Shown in pieces: positions 52,818-62,052 of a stretch of 64,000 nucleotides of DNA. The stretch covers positions 248,001 to 312,000 of the forward strand of contig NCCV01000001.1 in NCBI GenBank assembly GCA_002279825.1, in the 5' to 3' direction. Numbering within the stretch: position 1 is the stretch's first letter; every line of letters begins with the position of its first letter. Both the position numbers and the translations under genes were made by a program. The notes under the pieces are model-generated. The model was not told the DNA's origin, did not search any database, and saw only the letters and a program-made list of their open reading frames with translations. Origin of the DNA: Sphingomonadales bacterium 12-68-11 (GTDB lineage: Bacteria > Pseudomonadota > Alphaproteobacteria > Sphingomonadales > Sphingomonadaceae).

Positions 52818-52993
52818 CGTCGTTCCCCCGACGGCCGGCCCGTGGCCGCCGCCATCCTAAGTCATGCCGGTCGCGCCAGCGCAACCGGACTTCCCCTGTG
52901 CGATCCCCCGCGGCTTCTTGGCAGAGCCGCCCGGCGCGCGCAATCCGCCGTGCGGACAAATGTTACCGGCGAGACGATCCGGCCGCCGAGCGA

Positions 52994-53332
52994 TCAGGCG
53001 CGGTCAAACAGTTCCGCGCTGCCGATCCCGAGCCGGTCCATCCGCGCCCGAATCTGCGGCCATTCGTGGTCGAGGAACGCCGTACGCTCGGCGGCGCGCA
53101 GCTGTTCGGCCGCGCCGGGGCGCACGAACATGCCGACGCCGCGCTGGACCTGGATCAACCCGTCGGACTGGAACTGCTGGTAGGCCTTGGCGACGGTCAG
53201 CGGATTGGCACCCTGCTCGGCCGCGAGCGCGCGCACCGACGGCAGCATGTCGCCTTCGGGATAGCGCCCGTCGATGATCGCGGCGGCGATCTCGTCGCGC
53301 AGGCGCAGATAGACGGGCCGGATGTCGGACAT
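52994..53332 (-). CDS. GntR-family regulator, short YtrA-like type
   Basis: 112-residue transcription factor. Seen: IRPVYLRLRDEIAAAIIDGRYPEGDMLPSVRALAAE, the winged-helix opening, then GANPLTVAKAYQQFQSDGLIQVQRGVGMFV with the recognition helix, and only a short helical tail (about 40 residues) in place of an effector domain, as in the YtrA subfamily. YtrA members often control adjacent transporters. Here the adjacent divergent gene is the POT peptide transporter, 161 bases away. ATG at 53332 chosen; a longer reading to 53431 begins in the intergenic region. Confidence 0.92.
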   Translation of the reverse strand: MSDIRPVYLRLRDEIAAAIIDGRYPEGDMLPSVRALAAEQGANPLTVAKAYQQFQSDGLIQVQRGVGMFVRPGAAEQLRAAERTAFLDHEWPQIRARMDRLGIGSAELFDRA

Positions 53333-53493
53333 CGGTGGTGCGGTGCCATAATACAGCGCGGCAGGCAAGCAGCCTGGAGCGCTTGGGGGCGGTTTCGGCT
53401 GCAACGATAGCGCTTCCTTTGCCGGAAACACACGCTAGGCTGACCGTTTACGCCCGTTCCGGGCGCAAGGACCACGGTGGGGGAACGCGACGC

Positions 53494-55122
53494 ATGAAGG
53501 ACATCGGGCTGTGGCAGGAAGAAGACTGGATCGCCGCGATCGCGCTGGTGGTGCTGGCTGCATTCCTGGCGGTCGGGGCCAAGATCGCGGTCCAGAAGGA
53601 GCCCGAGTTCGCCGGCCATCCCAAAGGCCTTTACATGCTGTTCTTCGCCGAGATGTGGGAGCGGTTCTCCTACTACGGCATGCGCGCGATCCTGATTTTC
53701 TACCTGACCCAGCACTGGCTGTTCTCGGACTCCAAATCGACCCTGATCTACGGCGCCTACACCGCGCTGGTCTATATCACCCCCGTCCTCGGCGGGTACC
53801 TGGCGGACCGCTATCTCGGCCAGCGCAAGGCGGTGGTGTTCGGCGGCATCCTGCTGGCCGCCGGGCACAGCCTGATGGCGGTCGAAGGGGTCGGCGGGCA
53901 GGACGATCCGACGATCAACGTGTTCTGGGCCGCGCTGGCCTTCATCATCGTCGGCTCCGGCTTCCTCAAGGCTAACATCTCGGTGATGGTCGGGCAGCTC
54001 TACAAGCTGACCGACGTGCGCCGCGACCCGGCCTACACGATCTTCTACATGGGCATTAACGTCGGCGCCGCGCTCGGCACGATCCTCGTCGCCTATCTCG
54101 GCCAGACGATCGGCTGGGGCTTCGGCTTCGGTCTTGCCGGGATCGGCATGCTCGCCGGGCTGGTGGTGTTCGTGCTCGGCAAGAGCGCGCTGCGCGGCGC
54201 CGGCGAGGCGCCTGCCCCGCTCGCGCGCGGCAGCGAATGGCTGATCTACGGCATCGGCGTGGCTTCGGTGGCGGTGATCTGGGCATTGGTCCAGTACCAG
54301 GACTTGATCCAGACGCTGCTCGCGGTCTCGGGCATCGCGCTGCTGCTTTACGTGCTTTACGAGAGCTTCAAGCTGCCAAAGGAACCGCGCGAACGGATGT
54401 TCGCGATCCTGTTCCTGATCGCCCTCAACCCGCTGTTCTGGGGGCTTTTCGAGCAGGCGGGCGGGTCGATGAATCTGTTCACCGATCGGTTCGTCGATCG
54501 CAGCGGGGTGCCGGCGGGCATCTTCCAGTCGATCAACCCGATTTACATCATCCTGTTCGCGCCCGTCTTCGCGGCGTTGTGGCAGGTGCTCGGCCGGCGC
54601 GGGCTCGAACCCTCGGCGCCGGCTAAGTTCGGCCTCGCCCTGGCGCAGATGGGCCTCGCCAACCTGGTGCTGGTGTGGGGCGCCGAAGCCTATGGCGTCG
54701 CCGCGATGACCCCGGTGATCCTGGTGTTCGCATATTACCTGTTCGCCACCACCGCCGAGCTGTGCCTGTCGCCGGTCGGCCTGTCGGCGATGAACCGGCT
54801 GGCCCCGCGGCACCTCGCCTCGCTGATCATGGGCGCGTGGTTCTACATGACGGCAGTGGGCAACTTCGTCGCCGGCAAGATCGGCGAGGCCACCGGCGGC
54901 CACGATGGGGCGATGAGCAAGCAGGGGCTGCTCGACATCTACGAACTGTTCGGGTGGATCGCGATCGGGGTTGCGGCCGCGGTGCTGCTGCTGAGCCCGA
55001 TCGTCAAACGCTGGATGCACCTCGATACGCTGCGCGACGACGATGCCGGCCGCGCGCTCGCCGGGCAGGAGGAACTGGGCGAGCCGCAAGCCGCTGGCAT
55101 TCATCCCGCGCCCAAGCCATAG
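53494..55122 (+). CDS. POT-family proton-dependent peptide transporter
   Basis: 542-residue, about fourteen-segment permease that imports di- and tripeptides with protons. Seen: GLYMLFFAEMWERFSYYGMRAILIFYLTQ with the E-x-x-E-R signature in helix 1, GGYLADRYLGQRKAVVFGG, FIIVGSGFLKANISVMVGQLY, FYMGINVGAALG (POT signature 2) and NPLFWGLFEQAGGSMNLF in helix 7. The extra N-terminal segment (WQEEDWIAAIALVVLAAFLAVG) gives one additional hydrophobic stretch. Fits the window's peptide turnover genes (pepP, ptrB). Start ATG 53494. Confidence 0.93.
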   Translation: MKDIGLWQEEDWIAAIALVVLAAFLAVGAKIAVQKEPEFAGHPKGLYMLFFAEMWERFSYYGMRAILIFYLTQHWLFSDSKSTLIYGAYTALVYITPVLGGYLADRYLGQRKAVVFGGILLAAGHSLMAVEGVGGQDDPTINVFWAALAFIIVGSGFLKANISVMVGQLYKLTDVRRDPAYTIFYMGINVGAALGTILVAYLGQTIGWGFGFGLAGIGMLAGLVVFVLGKSALRGAGEAPAPLARGSEWLIYGIGVASVAVIWALVQYQDLIQTLLAVSGIALLLYVLYESFKLPKEPRERMFAILFLIALNPLFWGLFEQAGGSMNLFTDRFVDRSGVPAGIFQSINPIYIILFAPVFAALWQVLGRRGLEPSAPAKFGLALAQMGLANLVLVWGAEAYGVAAMTPVILVFAYYLFATTAELCLSPVGLSAMNRLAPRHLASLIMGAWFYMTAVGNFVAGKIGEATGGHDGAMSKQGLLDIYELFGWIAIGVAAAVLLLSPIVKRWMHLDTLRDDDAGRALAGQEELGEPQAAGIHPAPKP

Positions 55123-55130
55123 GGCCCGCC

Positions 55131-55622
55131 ATGCGCCTCCGAGTCTCGCTTGCGGCCTTCGCCGCCGTCGCCGCCACGCCCCTCGCCGCGCTTGCGCAAG
55201 ACGCCCCCGCGCCGAGTCCGTTCGACACCGCCTGGCACAACCAGCAAACGCTCGCGCTCGTCGAGCGGGCCGCGAACGGCTGGTACGCGCTTCCCGGCGG
55301 AGCGCTATGGCGGCGCGTGGCGGGCAACGGGACCGGGCCGGCTCCGACTCTGGCCGACGTGATCGCGGTCCACTACACCGGCACTCTGGTCGATGGCACC
55401 GAGTTCGACAGCTCGGCGGGCGGCCCGCCGGCGACTTTCCCGCTGGATGGCCTGATCCCGGCGTGGCAACTCGCGATCCCGATGATGGGGGTAGGCGACA
55501 CCATCGAACTCGCGATCCCCGCCAGCATGGCCTACGGCCCGCGCGGCAACAGGACGATTCCCGGCGGCGCGACCCTGCTGTTCAGGATCGAGCTGCTGGC
55601 GATCGATGGCGTGACGCCGTAA
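55131..55622 (+). CDS. exported FKBP-type peptidyl-prolyl isomerase
   Basis: 163 residues. Seen: signal peptide ending LAALAQ, a short linker and one FKBP domain with VIAVHYTGTLVDGTEFDSSA, FPLDGLIPAWQLAIPMMGVGD and AIPASMAYGPRGNRTIPGGATLLFRIELLAI. Tyr/Phe/Trp/Phe pocket residues are at the expected places (HYTG, FDSS, PAWQ, AYGP). It should speed proline isomerisation in the periplasm or act as chaperone. Starts 8 bases after the peptide transporter stop, so likely co-transcribed. Confidence 0.92.
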   Translation: MRLRVSLAAFAAVAATPLAALAQDAPAPSPFDTAWHNQQTLALVERAANGWYALPGGALWRRVAGNGTGPAPTLADVIAVHYTGTLVDGTEFDSSAGGPPATFPLDGLIPAWQLAIPMMGVGDTIELAIPASMAYGPRGNRTIPGGATLLFRIELLAIDGVTP

Positions 55623-55678
55623 CCCCCGGTTGCATTCGTCCACGGCTTGAGAGAGGGGCCGAGGGCTAAGGACACGCC

Positions 55679-56359
55679 ATGGAAACCTCTCTGCTTTCGC
55701 TGCTCGCCGCCTGTCTCGCCTTCGTCGGCACGCACTTCCTGCTCTCGCACCCGCTGCGCCGCCCGATCGTGGCGCGGATCGGCGAAGGGCCGTTCCTCGG
55801 GCTCTACTCGCTGGTCGCGCTGGCGACGTTCGCGTGGATCGTGCTCGCCTTCCGCGCCGTGCCCGCGCCCGACCTGCCCGGCAGCGGCGAGCTCGGCTGG
55901 GCCGCGGCCACGCTGCTGACGCTGGTCGCGCTGGTGCTGTTCCTCGGCTCGCTGAGCGGCAACCCCGCCTTCCCCGATCCCAAGCACGCCGCGCAGCCGC
56001 CCACCGAGGCGCGCGGCGTCTACGCGGTTACCCGCCACCCGATGATGTGGGGCTTCGCGATCTGGGCGCTGTCGCATGCGCTGCTCTACTGGAGCGTGCG
56101 CACGCTGGTGGTCACCGCCGCGATCGGCTTCCTGGCACTGGTCGGCGCGCACCTGCAGGATCGCAAGAAGGAAGCGCTGCTCGGCGCGCGCTGGGCGGAC
56201 TGGGAAGCGAGGACGCACTTCTGGCCGCGCTTGGGCAAGCTGCTCAAGGTCGGCTTCCCGCTGTGGTTCAAGGCCTTCGCGCTCTGGCTGCTCGCCTCGA
56301 TCCTCCACCTGATCCTCGCCGGCATCCCGGCGGGCATTCTGAGGTGGATCGGGCTTTAG
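55679..56359 (+). CDS. NnrU-family membrane protein
   Basis: 226-residue polytopic protein. Seen: FVGTHFLLSHPLRRPIVARIGEGPFLGLYSLVAL, the NnrU opening with conserved His, VYAVTRHPMMWGFAIWALSHALLYWSVRTLVV, which holds the R-H-P-M-x-W core common to isoprenylcysteine methyltransferase-like folds, and a helix-rich C terminus. NnrU was named for nitrite/NO reduction in Rhodobacter; in other organisms function is unclear, and no denitrification gene is near. Also similar to the fold of zeta-carotene isomerase Z-ISO. Confidence 0.9.
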   Translation: METSLLSLLAACLAFVGTHFLLSHPLRRPIVARIGEGPFLGLYSLVALATFAWIVLAFRAVPAPDLPGSGELGWAAATLLTLVALVLFLGSLSGNPAFPDPKHAAQPPTEARGVYAVTRHPMMWGFAIWALSHALLYWSVRTLVVTAAIGFLALVGAHLQDRKKEALLGARWADWEARTHFWPRLGKLLKVGFPLWFKAFALWLLASILHLILAGIPAGILRWIGL

Positions 56360-56367
56360 CCGGGCGA

Positions 56368-57018
56368 TCAGCCCGCGCTCACCGCGAACGAAAGCCGCGC
56401 AGGCTGCGCAGGTGTGCCGGTCGCGGCATCGCGGAAGGCGTTGTAGGGTGGCGAGTTGAAGCGGACCACGTAGCACGCGCCCGCTTCGGCGACGCAATCG
56501 AGCGAATAGGTCAGGCCGTCGGCCGACAGCTGCGGCGGCCCGGCGGCTTGCGGAAACGCCCCTTCCTCGAGATTCTGGCAGAACGAATAACTGCGCGGCG
56601 CCATCGCCCGGTCGAAGGTGACCGCGAGCGTGAACGGGCCGGGCGCAATCTCCTGACCCTCGGCTGGTTCGGTGCTGACCACTCTGGGCGGCGCGGCCGC
56701 CGAGGCAATGGCACTGGCGATCATGGCAATCGTCTCCTTGTTAAGCGACGCCAGAACTTCGGCCACGACCGCCGCCTCGGGAACGACGATTCTCTCGTCA
56801 CGATTTTGCTGGGACGGGCCCTCAGACGCGGCAAGCCGGCGCGCGGCATCGCGGCTGCTGCCGCAGCCGAGTTTGCGGCGCGCCGAGCGCAGCAGCTCGT
56901 TGGCAGCGCTATCGGTGATGTGTTCGGCGGTAGCCGCACTCTTGACGGTATGCCCGCCCGCCAGCAGGCGCAGCACCCGGCGCTCGCGATCGGTCAGCCG
57001 ATCGAGACCGCCCTCCAA
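56368..57018 (-). CDS. LuxR-type HTH fused to an SbsA Ig-like domain
   Basis: 216 residues. Seen: N-terminal LuxR/GerE-type helix-turn-helix (LTDRERRVLRLLAGGHTVKSAA through LRSARRKLGC, about 8-52), a middle segment with a weakly hydrophobic stretch (ETIAMIASAIASAAA, about 95-109), then a bacterial Ig-like domain (PPRVVSTEPAEGQEIAPG, AVTFDRAMAPRSYSF, LSADGLTYSL, VVRFNSPPYNAFRDAATG). The Ig part is normally extracytoplasmic, which makes the fusion odd. It starts with TTG one base after the dxs stop and lacks a ribosome site of its own, so translation probably depends on dxs. A membrane-tethered ToxR-like regulator is one option. Confidence 0.75.
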   Translation of the reverse strand: MEGGLDRLTDRERRVLRLLAGGHTVKSAATAEHITDSAANELLRSARRKLGCGSSRDAARRLAASEGPSQQNRDERIVVPEAAVVAEVLASLNKETIAMIASAIASAAAPPRVVSTEPAEGQEIAPGPFTLAVTFDRAMAPRSYSFCQNLEEGAFPQAAGPPQLSADGLTYSLDCVAEAGACYVVRFNSPPYNAFRDAATGTPAQPARLSFAVSAG

Positions 57019-57019
57019 G

Positions 57020-58954
57020 CTAGGCGCGCGCCTCGCTCACGCCGGCGCTGTTGTGGCGCAGGGCGGAGAGCACAGTCTCGACGATGTGGGCCGCGCTGAG
57101 GCCGGCTTCGTCGTATTGCTTCTCCGGCGAGTCGTGGTCCTGGAACGTATCGGGCAGGCGCATGGTGCGGATCTTGAGGCCGCCAAAACCGTTGTCGGGG
57201 TCGGTCAGCCCCTCGTCGCTCGCCAGCGTCAGCACATGCGCGCCGAGCCCGCCGATCGAGCCTTCCTCGACCGTCACCACCACTTCGTGCGTGGTCATCA
57301 GCTTGCGGATCAGCGCGTGGTCGAGCGGCTTGGCGAAGCGCAGATCGGCAACGGTCGTCGAGAGGCCCTTGGCGTCGAGCGCGTCGGCCGCCTTGAGCGC
57401 TTCGGCGAGCCGGGTGCCGAGGCTGAGCAGCGCGATCTTGCTGCCCTGGCGGACGATCCGGCCCTTGCCGATCTCGAGCCGTTCCGGGGTCGCCGGCAGC
57501 GGCACCCCGGTGCCCGAGCCGCGCGGATAACGGAACGCGATCGGGCCGCTGTCGTGGCAGGCGGCGGTATAGGTCATATGGACCAGTTCGGCCTCGTCGG
57601 CCGCGGCCATGACCACGAAGTTGGGGAGCGCGGCCAGATAAGTAACATCAAAGCTGCCCGCGTGAGTCGCGCCGTCGGCGCCGACCAGCCCGGCGCGGTC
57701 GATCGCGAAGCGCACCGGCAGGTTCTGGATCGCCACGTCGTGGACCACCTGGTCGTAAGCGCGCTGCAGGAAGGTCGAGTAGATCGCGCAAAACGGGCGC
57801 ATGCCCTGCGCGGCGAGGCCGGCGGCGAAAGTCACTGCGTGCTGCTCGGCGATGCCGACGTCGAAGGCGCGCTCCGGGTGTGCCTGCGCGAACTTGTCGA
57901 CCCCGGTGCCGCTCGGCATGGCGGCGGTGATCGCGCAGATCGTCGGATCGGTCTCGGCCAGCTTGGCGAGCGTCTCGCCGAACACGTTCTGGTAGGCGGG
58001 CGGCCCGCCGCTCGATTTCTTCTGCTCGCCGGTGATGACGTCGAACTTCTGCACACCGTGGTACTTGTCGGCGCTGTTCTCGGCCGGCGCGTAGCCTTTG
58101 CCCTTCTTGGTCACGACGTGAACCAGGAACGGCCCTTCCTCGGCGTCGCGCACGTTTTCCAGCACCGGGATCAGGTGATCGAGGTTGTGCCCGTCGATCG
58201 GCCCGACGTAGTAGAACCCCAGTTCCTCGAACAGCGTGCCGCCGGTAACGAGGCCGCGGGTCAGCTCCTCGGCCTTGCCGAGCGACTGGTGGACCCGGCG
58301 CGAGACCTTCTTGGTCAGCCGCGAGGCAAGGTGACGCAGCCCGAGGTATTCGGAGCTCGAGATGAGCCGCGCCAGATAGGCGGACAGCCCGCCGACCGGG
58401 GGCGCGATCGACATGTCGTTGTCGTTGAGGATCACCACCAGGCGATTGCCCGCCTGCTCAGCGTTGTTCATCGCCTCATAGGCCATGCCGGCGCTCATCG
58501 CCCCGTCGCCGATCACCGCGATACCCTTGCCCGGCGTGCCGGCGAGCTTGTTGGCGACCGCGAAGCCGAGCGCGGCCGAGATCGAGGTCGAGGAGTGCGC
58601 GGCGCCGAACGGATCGTATTCGCTCTCGCTGCGCTTGGTGAAACCGCTCAGGCCGCCCCCCTGGCGCAAGGTGCGGATCCGGTCGCGCCGGCCGGTCAGG
58701 ATCTTGTGCGGATAGGCCTGGTGGCCGACGTCCCACACCAGCCGGTCGTTGGGCGTGTCGAACACGTAGTGCACCGCCACCGTCAGCTCGACCACGCCGA
58801 GCCCCGAGCCGAGGTGCCCGCCAGTCGTGCCGACGGCAGAAATCATCTCGGTGCGCAGTTCGTCGGCCAGCTGGCGCAGCTGTGCCGGTTCGAGCTTGCG
58901 AAGGTCGTGCGGCGTATCGACGGTGTCGAGCAGCGGCGTGTTAGGCGAAGTCAT
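57020..58954 (-). CDS. dxs: 1-deoxy-D-xylulose-5-phosphate synthase
   Basis: 644-residue thiamine-diphosphate enzyme, first step of the MEP isoprenoid pathway (pyruvate + glyceraldehyde-3-phosphate). Seen: [35 protein letters not shown], ThDP motif [50 protein letters not shown] with the catalytic Glu/His, [15 protein letters not shown] and the transketolase C domain. Complete and typical. Followed by the HTH-Ig gene one base downstream. Confidence 0.97.
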   Translation of the reverse strand: MTSPNTPLLDTVDTPHDLRKLEPAQLRQLADELRTEMISAVGTTGGHLGSGLGVVELTVAVHYVFDTPNDRLVWDVGHQAYPHKILTGRRDRIRTLRQGGGLSGFTKRSESEYDPFGAAHSSTSISAALGFAVANKLAGTPGKGIAVIGDGAMSAGMAYEAMNNAEQAGNRLVVILNDNDMSIAPPVGGLSAYLARLISSSEYLGLRHLASRLTKKVSRRVHQSLGKAEELTRGLVTGGTLFEELGFYYVGPIDGHNLDHLIPVLENVRDAEEGPFLVHVVTKKGKGYAPAENSADKYHGVQKFDVITGEQKKSSGGPPAYQNVFGETLAKLAETDPTICAITAAMPSGTGVDKFAQAHPERAFDVGIAEQHAVTFAAGLAAQGMRPFCAIYSTFLQRAYDQVVHDVAIQNLPVRFAIDRAGLVGADGATHAGSFDVTYLAALPNFVVMAAADEAELVHMTYTAACHDSGPIAFRYPRGSGTGVPLPATPERLEIGKGRIVRQGSKIALLSLGTRLAEALKAADALDAKGLSTTVADLRFAKPLDHALIRKLMTTHEVVVTVEEGSIGGLGAHVLTLASDEGLTDPDNGFGGLKIRTMRLPDTFQDHDSPEKQYDEAGLSAAHIVETVLSALRHNSAGVSEARA

Positions 58955-59039
58955 CGCCAGGGGCTTACACCGCCTATGCGGCGCTGTCGATTAACCGCGT
59001 CAGCTCGCGGCAATTGCTCACAATTCGCTCACCGCGTGT

Positions 59040-59501
59040 CTATCCGACGCAGGCGTCGCACAGCCCACGAAGCTCAACCACCGGCCTGACGTCGGCAAAG
59101 CCGGCGTCGTGCCCGGCGCTACGCAGCGCGCCGGTCAGCGTGTCGTCGTCGAGATGCGCGGCCACACCGCAATCGTCGCAGATCAGGAAAATGCAATCGT
59201 GGCGGCACCCGGGGTGCGTATTCGCGAGATAGGCGTTGGCGCTTTCGATCCGGTTGGCGAGGTTGGTGCGCACGAACAGGTCGAGGATGCGGTACACGCT
59301 GTTGGCGGCGACCCGCTTGCCGCGGCGCAGGCCAACCTGCTCGGCGATGTCGTAGGCCGAGGCGGGCCGCTCGTGCTCGGCGAGCGCGGCGAACACGTCG
59401 GCGCGCATCGCGGTCCACTGCTCGCCGGCCGCGACCAACACGGCTTTGGCTTCATCGACGAGCTTTTCGCCCGAATGTTCGTGGTGACGGTGTCCGCTCA
59501 T
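59040..59501 (-). CDS. zur: Fur-family regulator, probable Zur
   Basis: 153-residue metal-dependent repressor. Seen: a His-rich start (GHRHHEHSGEK), winged helix with SAYDIAEQVGLRRGKRVAANSVYRILDLFV, the regulatory turn ANTHPGCRHDCIFLICDDCG with structural-zinc cysteines, and the C-terminal LRGLCDACVG giving the second C-x2-C. The HPGCRHDC and absence of the Fur-type HHDH motif favour zinc sensing (Zur). Stop at 59040 is 85 bases before the dxs start. Confidence 0.85.
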   Translation of the reverse strand: MSGHRHHEHSGEKLVDEAKAVLVAAGEQWTAMRADVFAALAEHERPASAYDIAEQVGLRRGKRVAANSVYRILDLFVRTNLANRIESANAYLANTHPGCRHDCIFLICDDCGVAAHLDDDTLTGALRSAGHDAGFADVRPVVELRGLCDACVG

Positions 59502-59536
59502 CCGCCCGATATAGGGCGGCAGGAGCGAGGCAGCAA

Positions 59537-60211
59537 TCAGCCGGCCTGGAACCGCGCGCTATAGAGCGTGGGGAACATTTCGCGCAGCGCGGCGACCTTG
59601 GGCGCGTCCCACGCGCGGATGTAGGGGTGGTTGGGATTCTTCTGAGCGAAGTCCTGGTGATAGGTCTCGGCCGGGTAGAACGTCCGCGCGGCTTCGATCC
59701 CGGTCACGATCGGGCGCTGCCACACCCCGCTGGCGCGCATTTGGGCCAGATAGGCGGTCGCGACCGCGCGCTGCTCGGGGGTCATCGGGACCAGCGCCGC
59801 GCGGTACTGCGGGCCGACGTCGGGGCCCTGGCGGTCCTTGAGCGTGGGATCGGCCACCACCGCGAAGAACACCCGCAGCAACTGGTCGTATCGCACGACC
59901 TTGGGATCATAGACCACCTTGACCGCTTCGGCATGGCCGGTGACCCCGGTATTGACCTGTTCGTAAGTCGGCCGCGCGAGCGTGCCGCCGTGATAGCCGG
60001 AAACGGCGCTTTTCACGCCCTTCATGTGGCTGAACACCGCCTCGACGCCCCAGAAGCAGCCGCCGGCGAAAATCGCGGTCTTGAGCCCGCCGGTCTCGTT
60101 AGAGGTGCGGGTCGCGGCCGGCGCGCTGAATGTGGCGGCGGTGGCGAACACCGGCGTGCACGCCGCCAGGGACGCGGCGGCAACCGCCGCAAGCGCCCGC
60201 CGGAAGCTCAC
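59537..60211 (-). CDS. msrA: peptide-methionine (S)-S-oxide reductase, lipoprotein type
   Basis: 224-residue enzyme that reduces methionine-S-sulfoxide in proteins. Seen: AIFAGGCFWGVEAVFSHMKGV with the catalytic Cys52, SGYHGGTLARPTYEQVNTGVTGHAEAV, VVYDPKVVRYDQLL, DRQGPDVGPQYRAAL, and FYPAETYHQDFAQKNP. The N terminus (GTG at 60211) has a basic start, hydrophobic core and LAAC at 15-18, so it is probably an exported lipoprotein, not the cytosolic form. The GTG overlaps the stop of a 33-residue ORF. No msrB is adjacent. Confidence 0.94.
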   Translation of the reverse strand: MSFRRALAAVAAASLAACTPVFATAATFSAPAATRTSNETGGLKTAIFAGGCFWGVEAVFSHMKGVKSAVSGYHGGTLARPTYEQVNTGVTGHAEAVKVVYDPKVVRYDQLLRVFFAVVADPTLKDRQGPDVGPQYRAALVPMTPEQRAVATAYLAQMRASGVWQRPIVTGIEAARTFYPAETYHQDFAQKNPNHPYIRAWDAPKVAALREMFPTLYSARFQAG

Positions 60212-60309
60212 GCGGCGAACTGCGGCAGGATCTCGACCGCCAGCACCGCCGCGGTCACCGCGAAGCCGGCGAAGAAGGCCCGGAAGAAGCCGGGGGTGAA
60301 CAAGCCCAT
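60208..60309 (-). CDS. 33-residue hydrophobic small protein ahead of msrA
   Basis: Tiny ORF starting MGLFTPGFFRAFFAGF and ending VEILPQFAA, one likely membrane helix. AGAGGACC lies a few bases ahead of the ATG, and its TGA overlaps the msrA GTG (GTGA), so translation would feed into msrA. Not recognised as a family; membrane-protein composition and coupling support a real product. Below the size limit of most gene callers. Confidence 0.6.
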   Translation of the reverse strand: MGLFTPGFFRAFFAGFAVTAAVLAVEILPQFAA

Positions 60310-60441
60310 GAAACGGTCCTCTGAAAGCGGTCGCGTCGTGTCGCATCGGCCCTATCCCTCGTGACGTTACTTCGCGGTGAACGGCGGCGATGTGCCAGGT
60401 TCAGATATAGGAGCCCGCCGCCGCGTTTCCAGACGGCCCGC

Positions 60442-62031
60442 TCAATGGCGGAAGTGGCGCATCCCGGTGAAGACCATCGCGATGCCGGCCTCGTCGGCGC
60501 GGGCGATGACTTCCGCGTCGCGCTGCGCCCCGCCCGGCTGGATCACCGCCGTGGCACCGGCTTCGAGCGCCGCATCGAGCCCGTCGGCAAACGGCAGGAA
60601 CGCGTCCGACGCCATAGCCGAACCGACCGTGCGCGGCGCCGCCCAGCCCGCCGCCGCGGCCGCCTCGCGCGCCCGGATCGCGGCGATGCGCGCCGAATCG
60701 CGCCGGTTCATCTGCCCCGCCCCGATCCCGGCAGTGACGCCGTCTTTGGCGAACACGATCGCGTTCGATTTGACGTGGCGCGCGACGGTCCAGGCGAACA
60801 GGCAATCGCCCAGCTCGCGTTCGGTGGGCGGACGTTTCGTGACCACCCTGAGATCGTCCCGCGCCACCGCGCCGCCGTCACGCCCTTGCACCAGCAGTCC
60901 GCCGACGATCGGCTTGATGGAAAGCCCGCCTCGTCGCGCGCTGGGCAGAGCATCGACCAGCAGCAGCCGCAAGTTGGGCTTGGCCGCAAACACCGCCCGC
61001 GCCGCCGCGTCCGCCCCCGGAGCGACCACCACTTCGGTGAAGATCGCGGTGATCGCCTCGGCGGTGGCGGCGTCGAGCGGGCGGTTGCAGGCGATGATCC
61101 CGCCGAACGGCGAGTCGCGGTCGCAATCGAACGCCGCCCGGTAGGCCTCCGCGAGCGAGCCCGCGCTCGCCACCCCGCACGGGTTGGCATGCTTGATGAT
61201 CGCCACCGTCGGATCGCCGTCGGCGAATTCGGCGATCAGTTCGAGCGCGGCGTCGGCGTCGGCGTAATTGTTGTAACTGAGCGCCTTGCCCTGCGCCTGC
61301 TCGGCCTGCGGCAGCCCCGCGCCGTGCGGCCCGAGCGGCACGTAGAGCGCGGCCTGCTGGTGCGGGTTCTCGCCGTAGCGGAGCTCGCCCACCTTGCTGC
61401 CGGTGATCGCCAGCATGTCGGGGAACAGCTGGCCCTGGTCGGCGAAGGCGAACCACTGGCTGATCATCGCGTCGTACGCCGCCGTGGCGGCGAACGCCTT
61501 CGCGGCCATGGCCTTGCGGAAGTCCAGCGTGGTCGCCCCGTCGTGCTCCGCAAGTTCCGCGAGCAGCCCGGCGTAATCGTCGGGATCGGTCAGCACGGTC
61601 ACGAAGGCGTGGTTCTTGGCGCCCGAGCGGATCATCGCCGGCCCACCGATGTCGATGTTCTCGATCACCTCGGCGCGCCCCGCCCCGCGCATCACCGTCT
61701 CTTCGAACGGATAGAGATTGGAGACCAGGAGGTCGATCGCCCCGATATCATGCGCGTCGAGCGCCGCCGCGTGCTCGGGATCGTCGCGCACCGCCAGCAG
61801 CCCGCCGTGAACACGCGGGTGCAGCGTCTTCACCCGGCCATCCATCATCTCGGGAAAGCCCGTCACGTCCGCCACGTCGCGCACCGGCAGCCCGGCCTCG
61901 CGCAGCGCGCGCGCGGTACCGCCGGTCGAAACCAGCTCGACCCCGCCCTTGAACAGCCGCGAGGCCAGTTCGACCACGCCGCTCTTGTCGGACACCGACA
62001 GCAGCGCGCGCCGGATCGTTATGTTACTCAC
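60442..62031 (-). CDS. purH: bifunctional AICAR transformylase/IMP cyclohydrolase
   Basis: 529 residues, last two steps of purine synthesis. Seen: [21 protein letters not shown] and [14 protein letters not shown] in the N-terminal cyclohydrolase (MGS-like) domain, [12 protein letters not shown], then the transformylase domain with [35 protein letters not shown] holding the catalytic Lys-His, and [31 protein letters not shown] ending. Complete. It follows the heparinase-like gene by 21 bases. Confidence 0.97.
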   Translation of the reverse strand: MSNITIRRALLSVSDKSGVVELASRLFKGGVELVSTGGTARALREAGLPVRDVADVTGFPEMMDGRVKTLHPRVHGGLLAVRDDPEHAAALDAHDIGAIDLLVSNLYPFEETVMRGAGRAEVIENIDIGGPAMIRSGAKNHAFVTVLTDPDDYAGLLAELAEHDGATTLDFRKAMAAKAFAATAAYDAMISQWFAFADQGQLFPDMLAITGSKVGELRYGENPHQQAALYVPLGPHGAGLPQAEQAQGKALSYNNYADADAALELIAEFADGDPTVAIIKHANPCGVASAGSLAEAYRAAFDCDRDSPFGGIIACNRPLDAATAEAITAIFTEVVVAPGADAAARAVFAAKPNLRLLLVDALPSARRGGLSIKPIVGGLLVQGRDGGAVARDDLRVVTKRPPTERELGDCLFAWTVARHVKSNAIVFAKDGVTAGIGAGQMNRRDSARIAAIRAREAAAAAGWAAPRTVGSAMASDAFLPFADGLDAALEAGATAVIQPGGAQRDAEVIARADEAGIAMVFTGMRHFRH

Positions 62032-62052
62032 AGCCTTGGTACTCCTGGCGCC

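Noticed and set aside
53333..53493. GntR operator between the regulator and the POT transporter
   Set aside because: No convincing inverted repeat found by eye in this gap.
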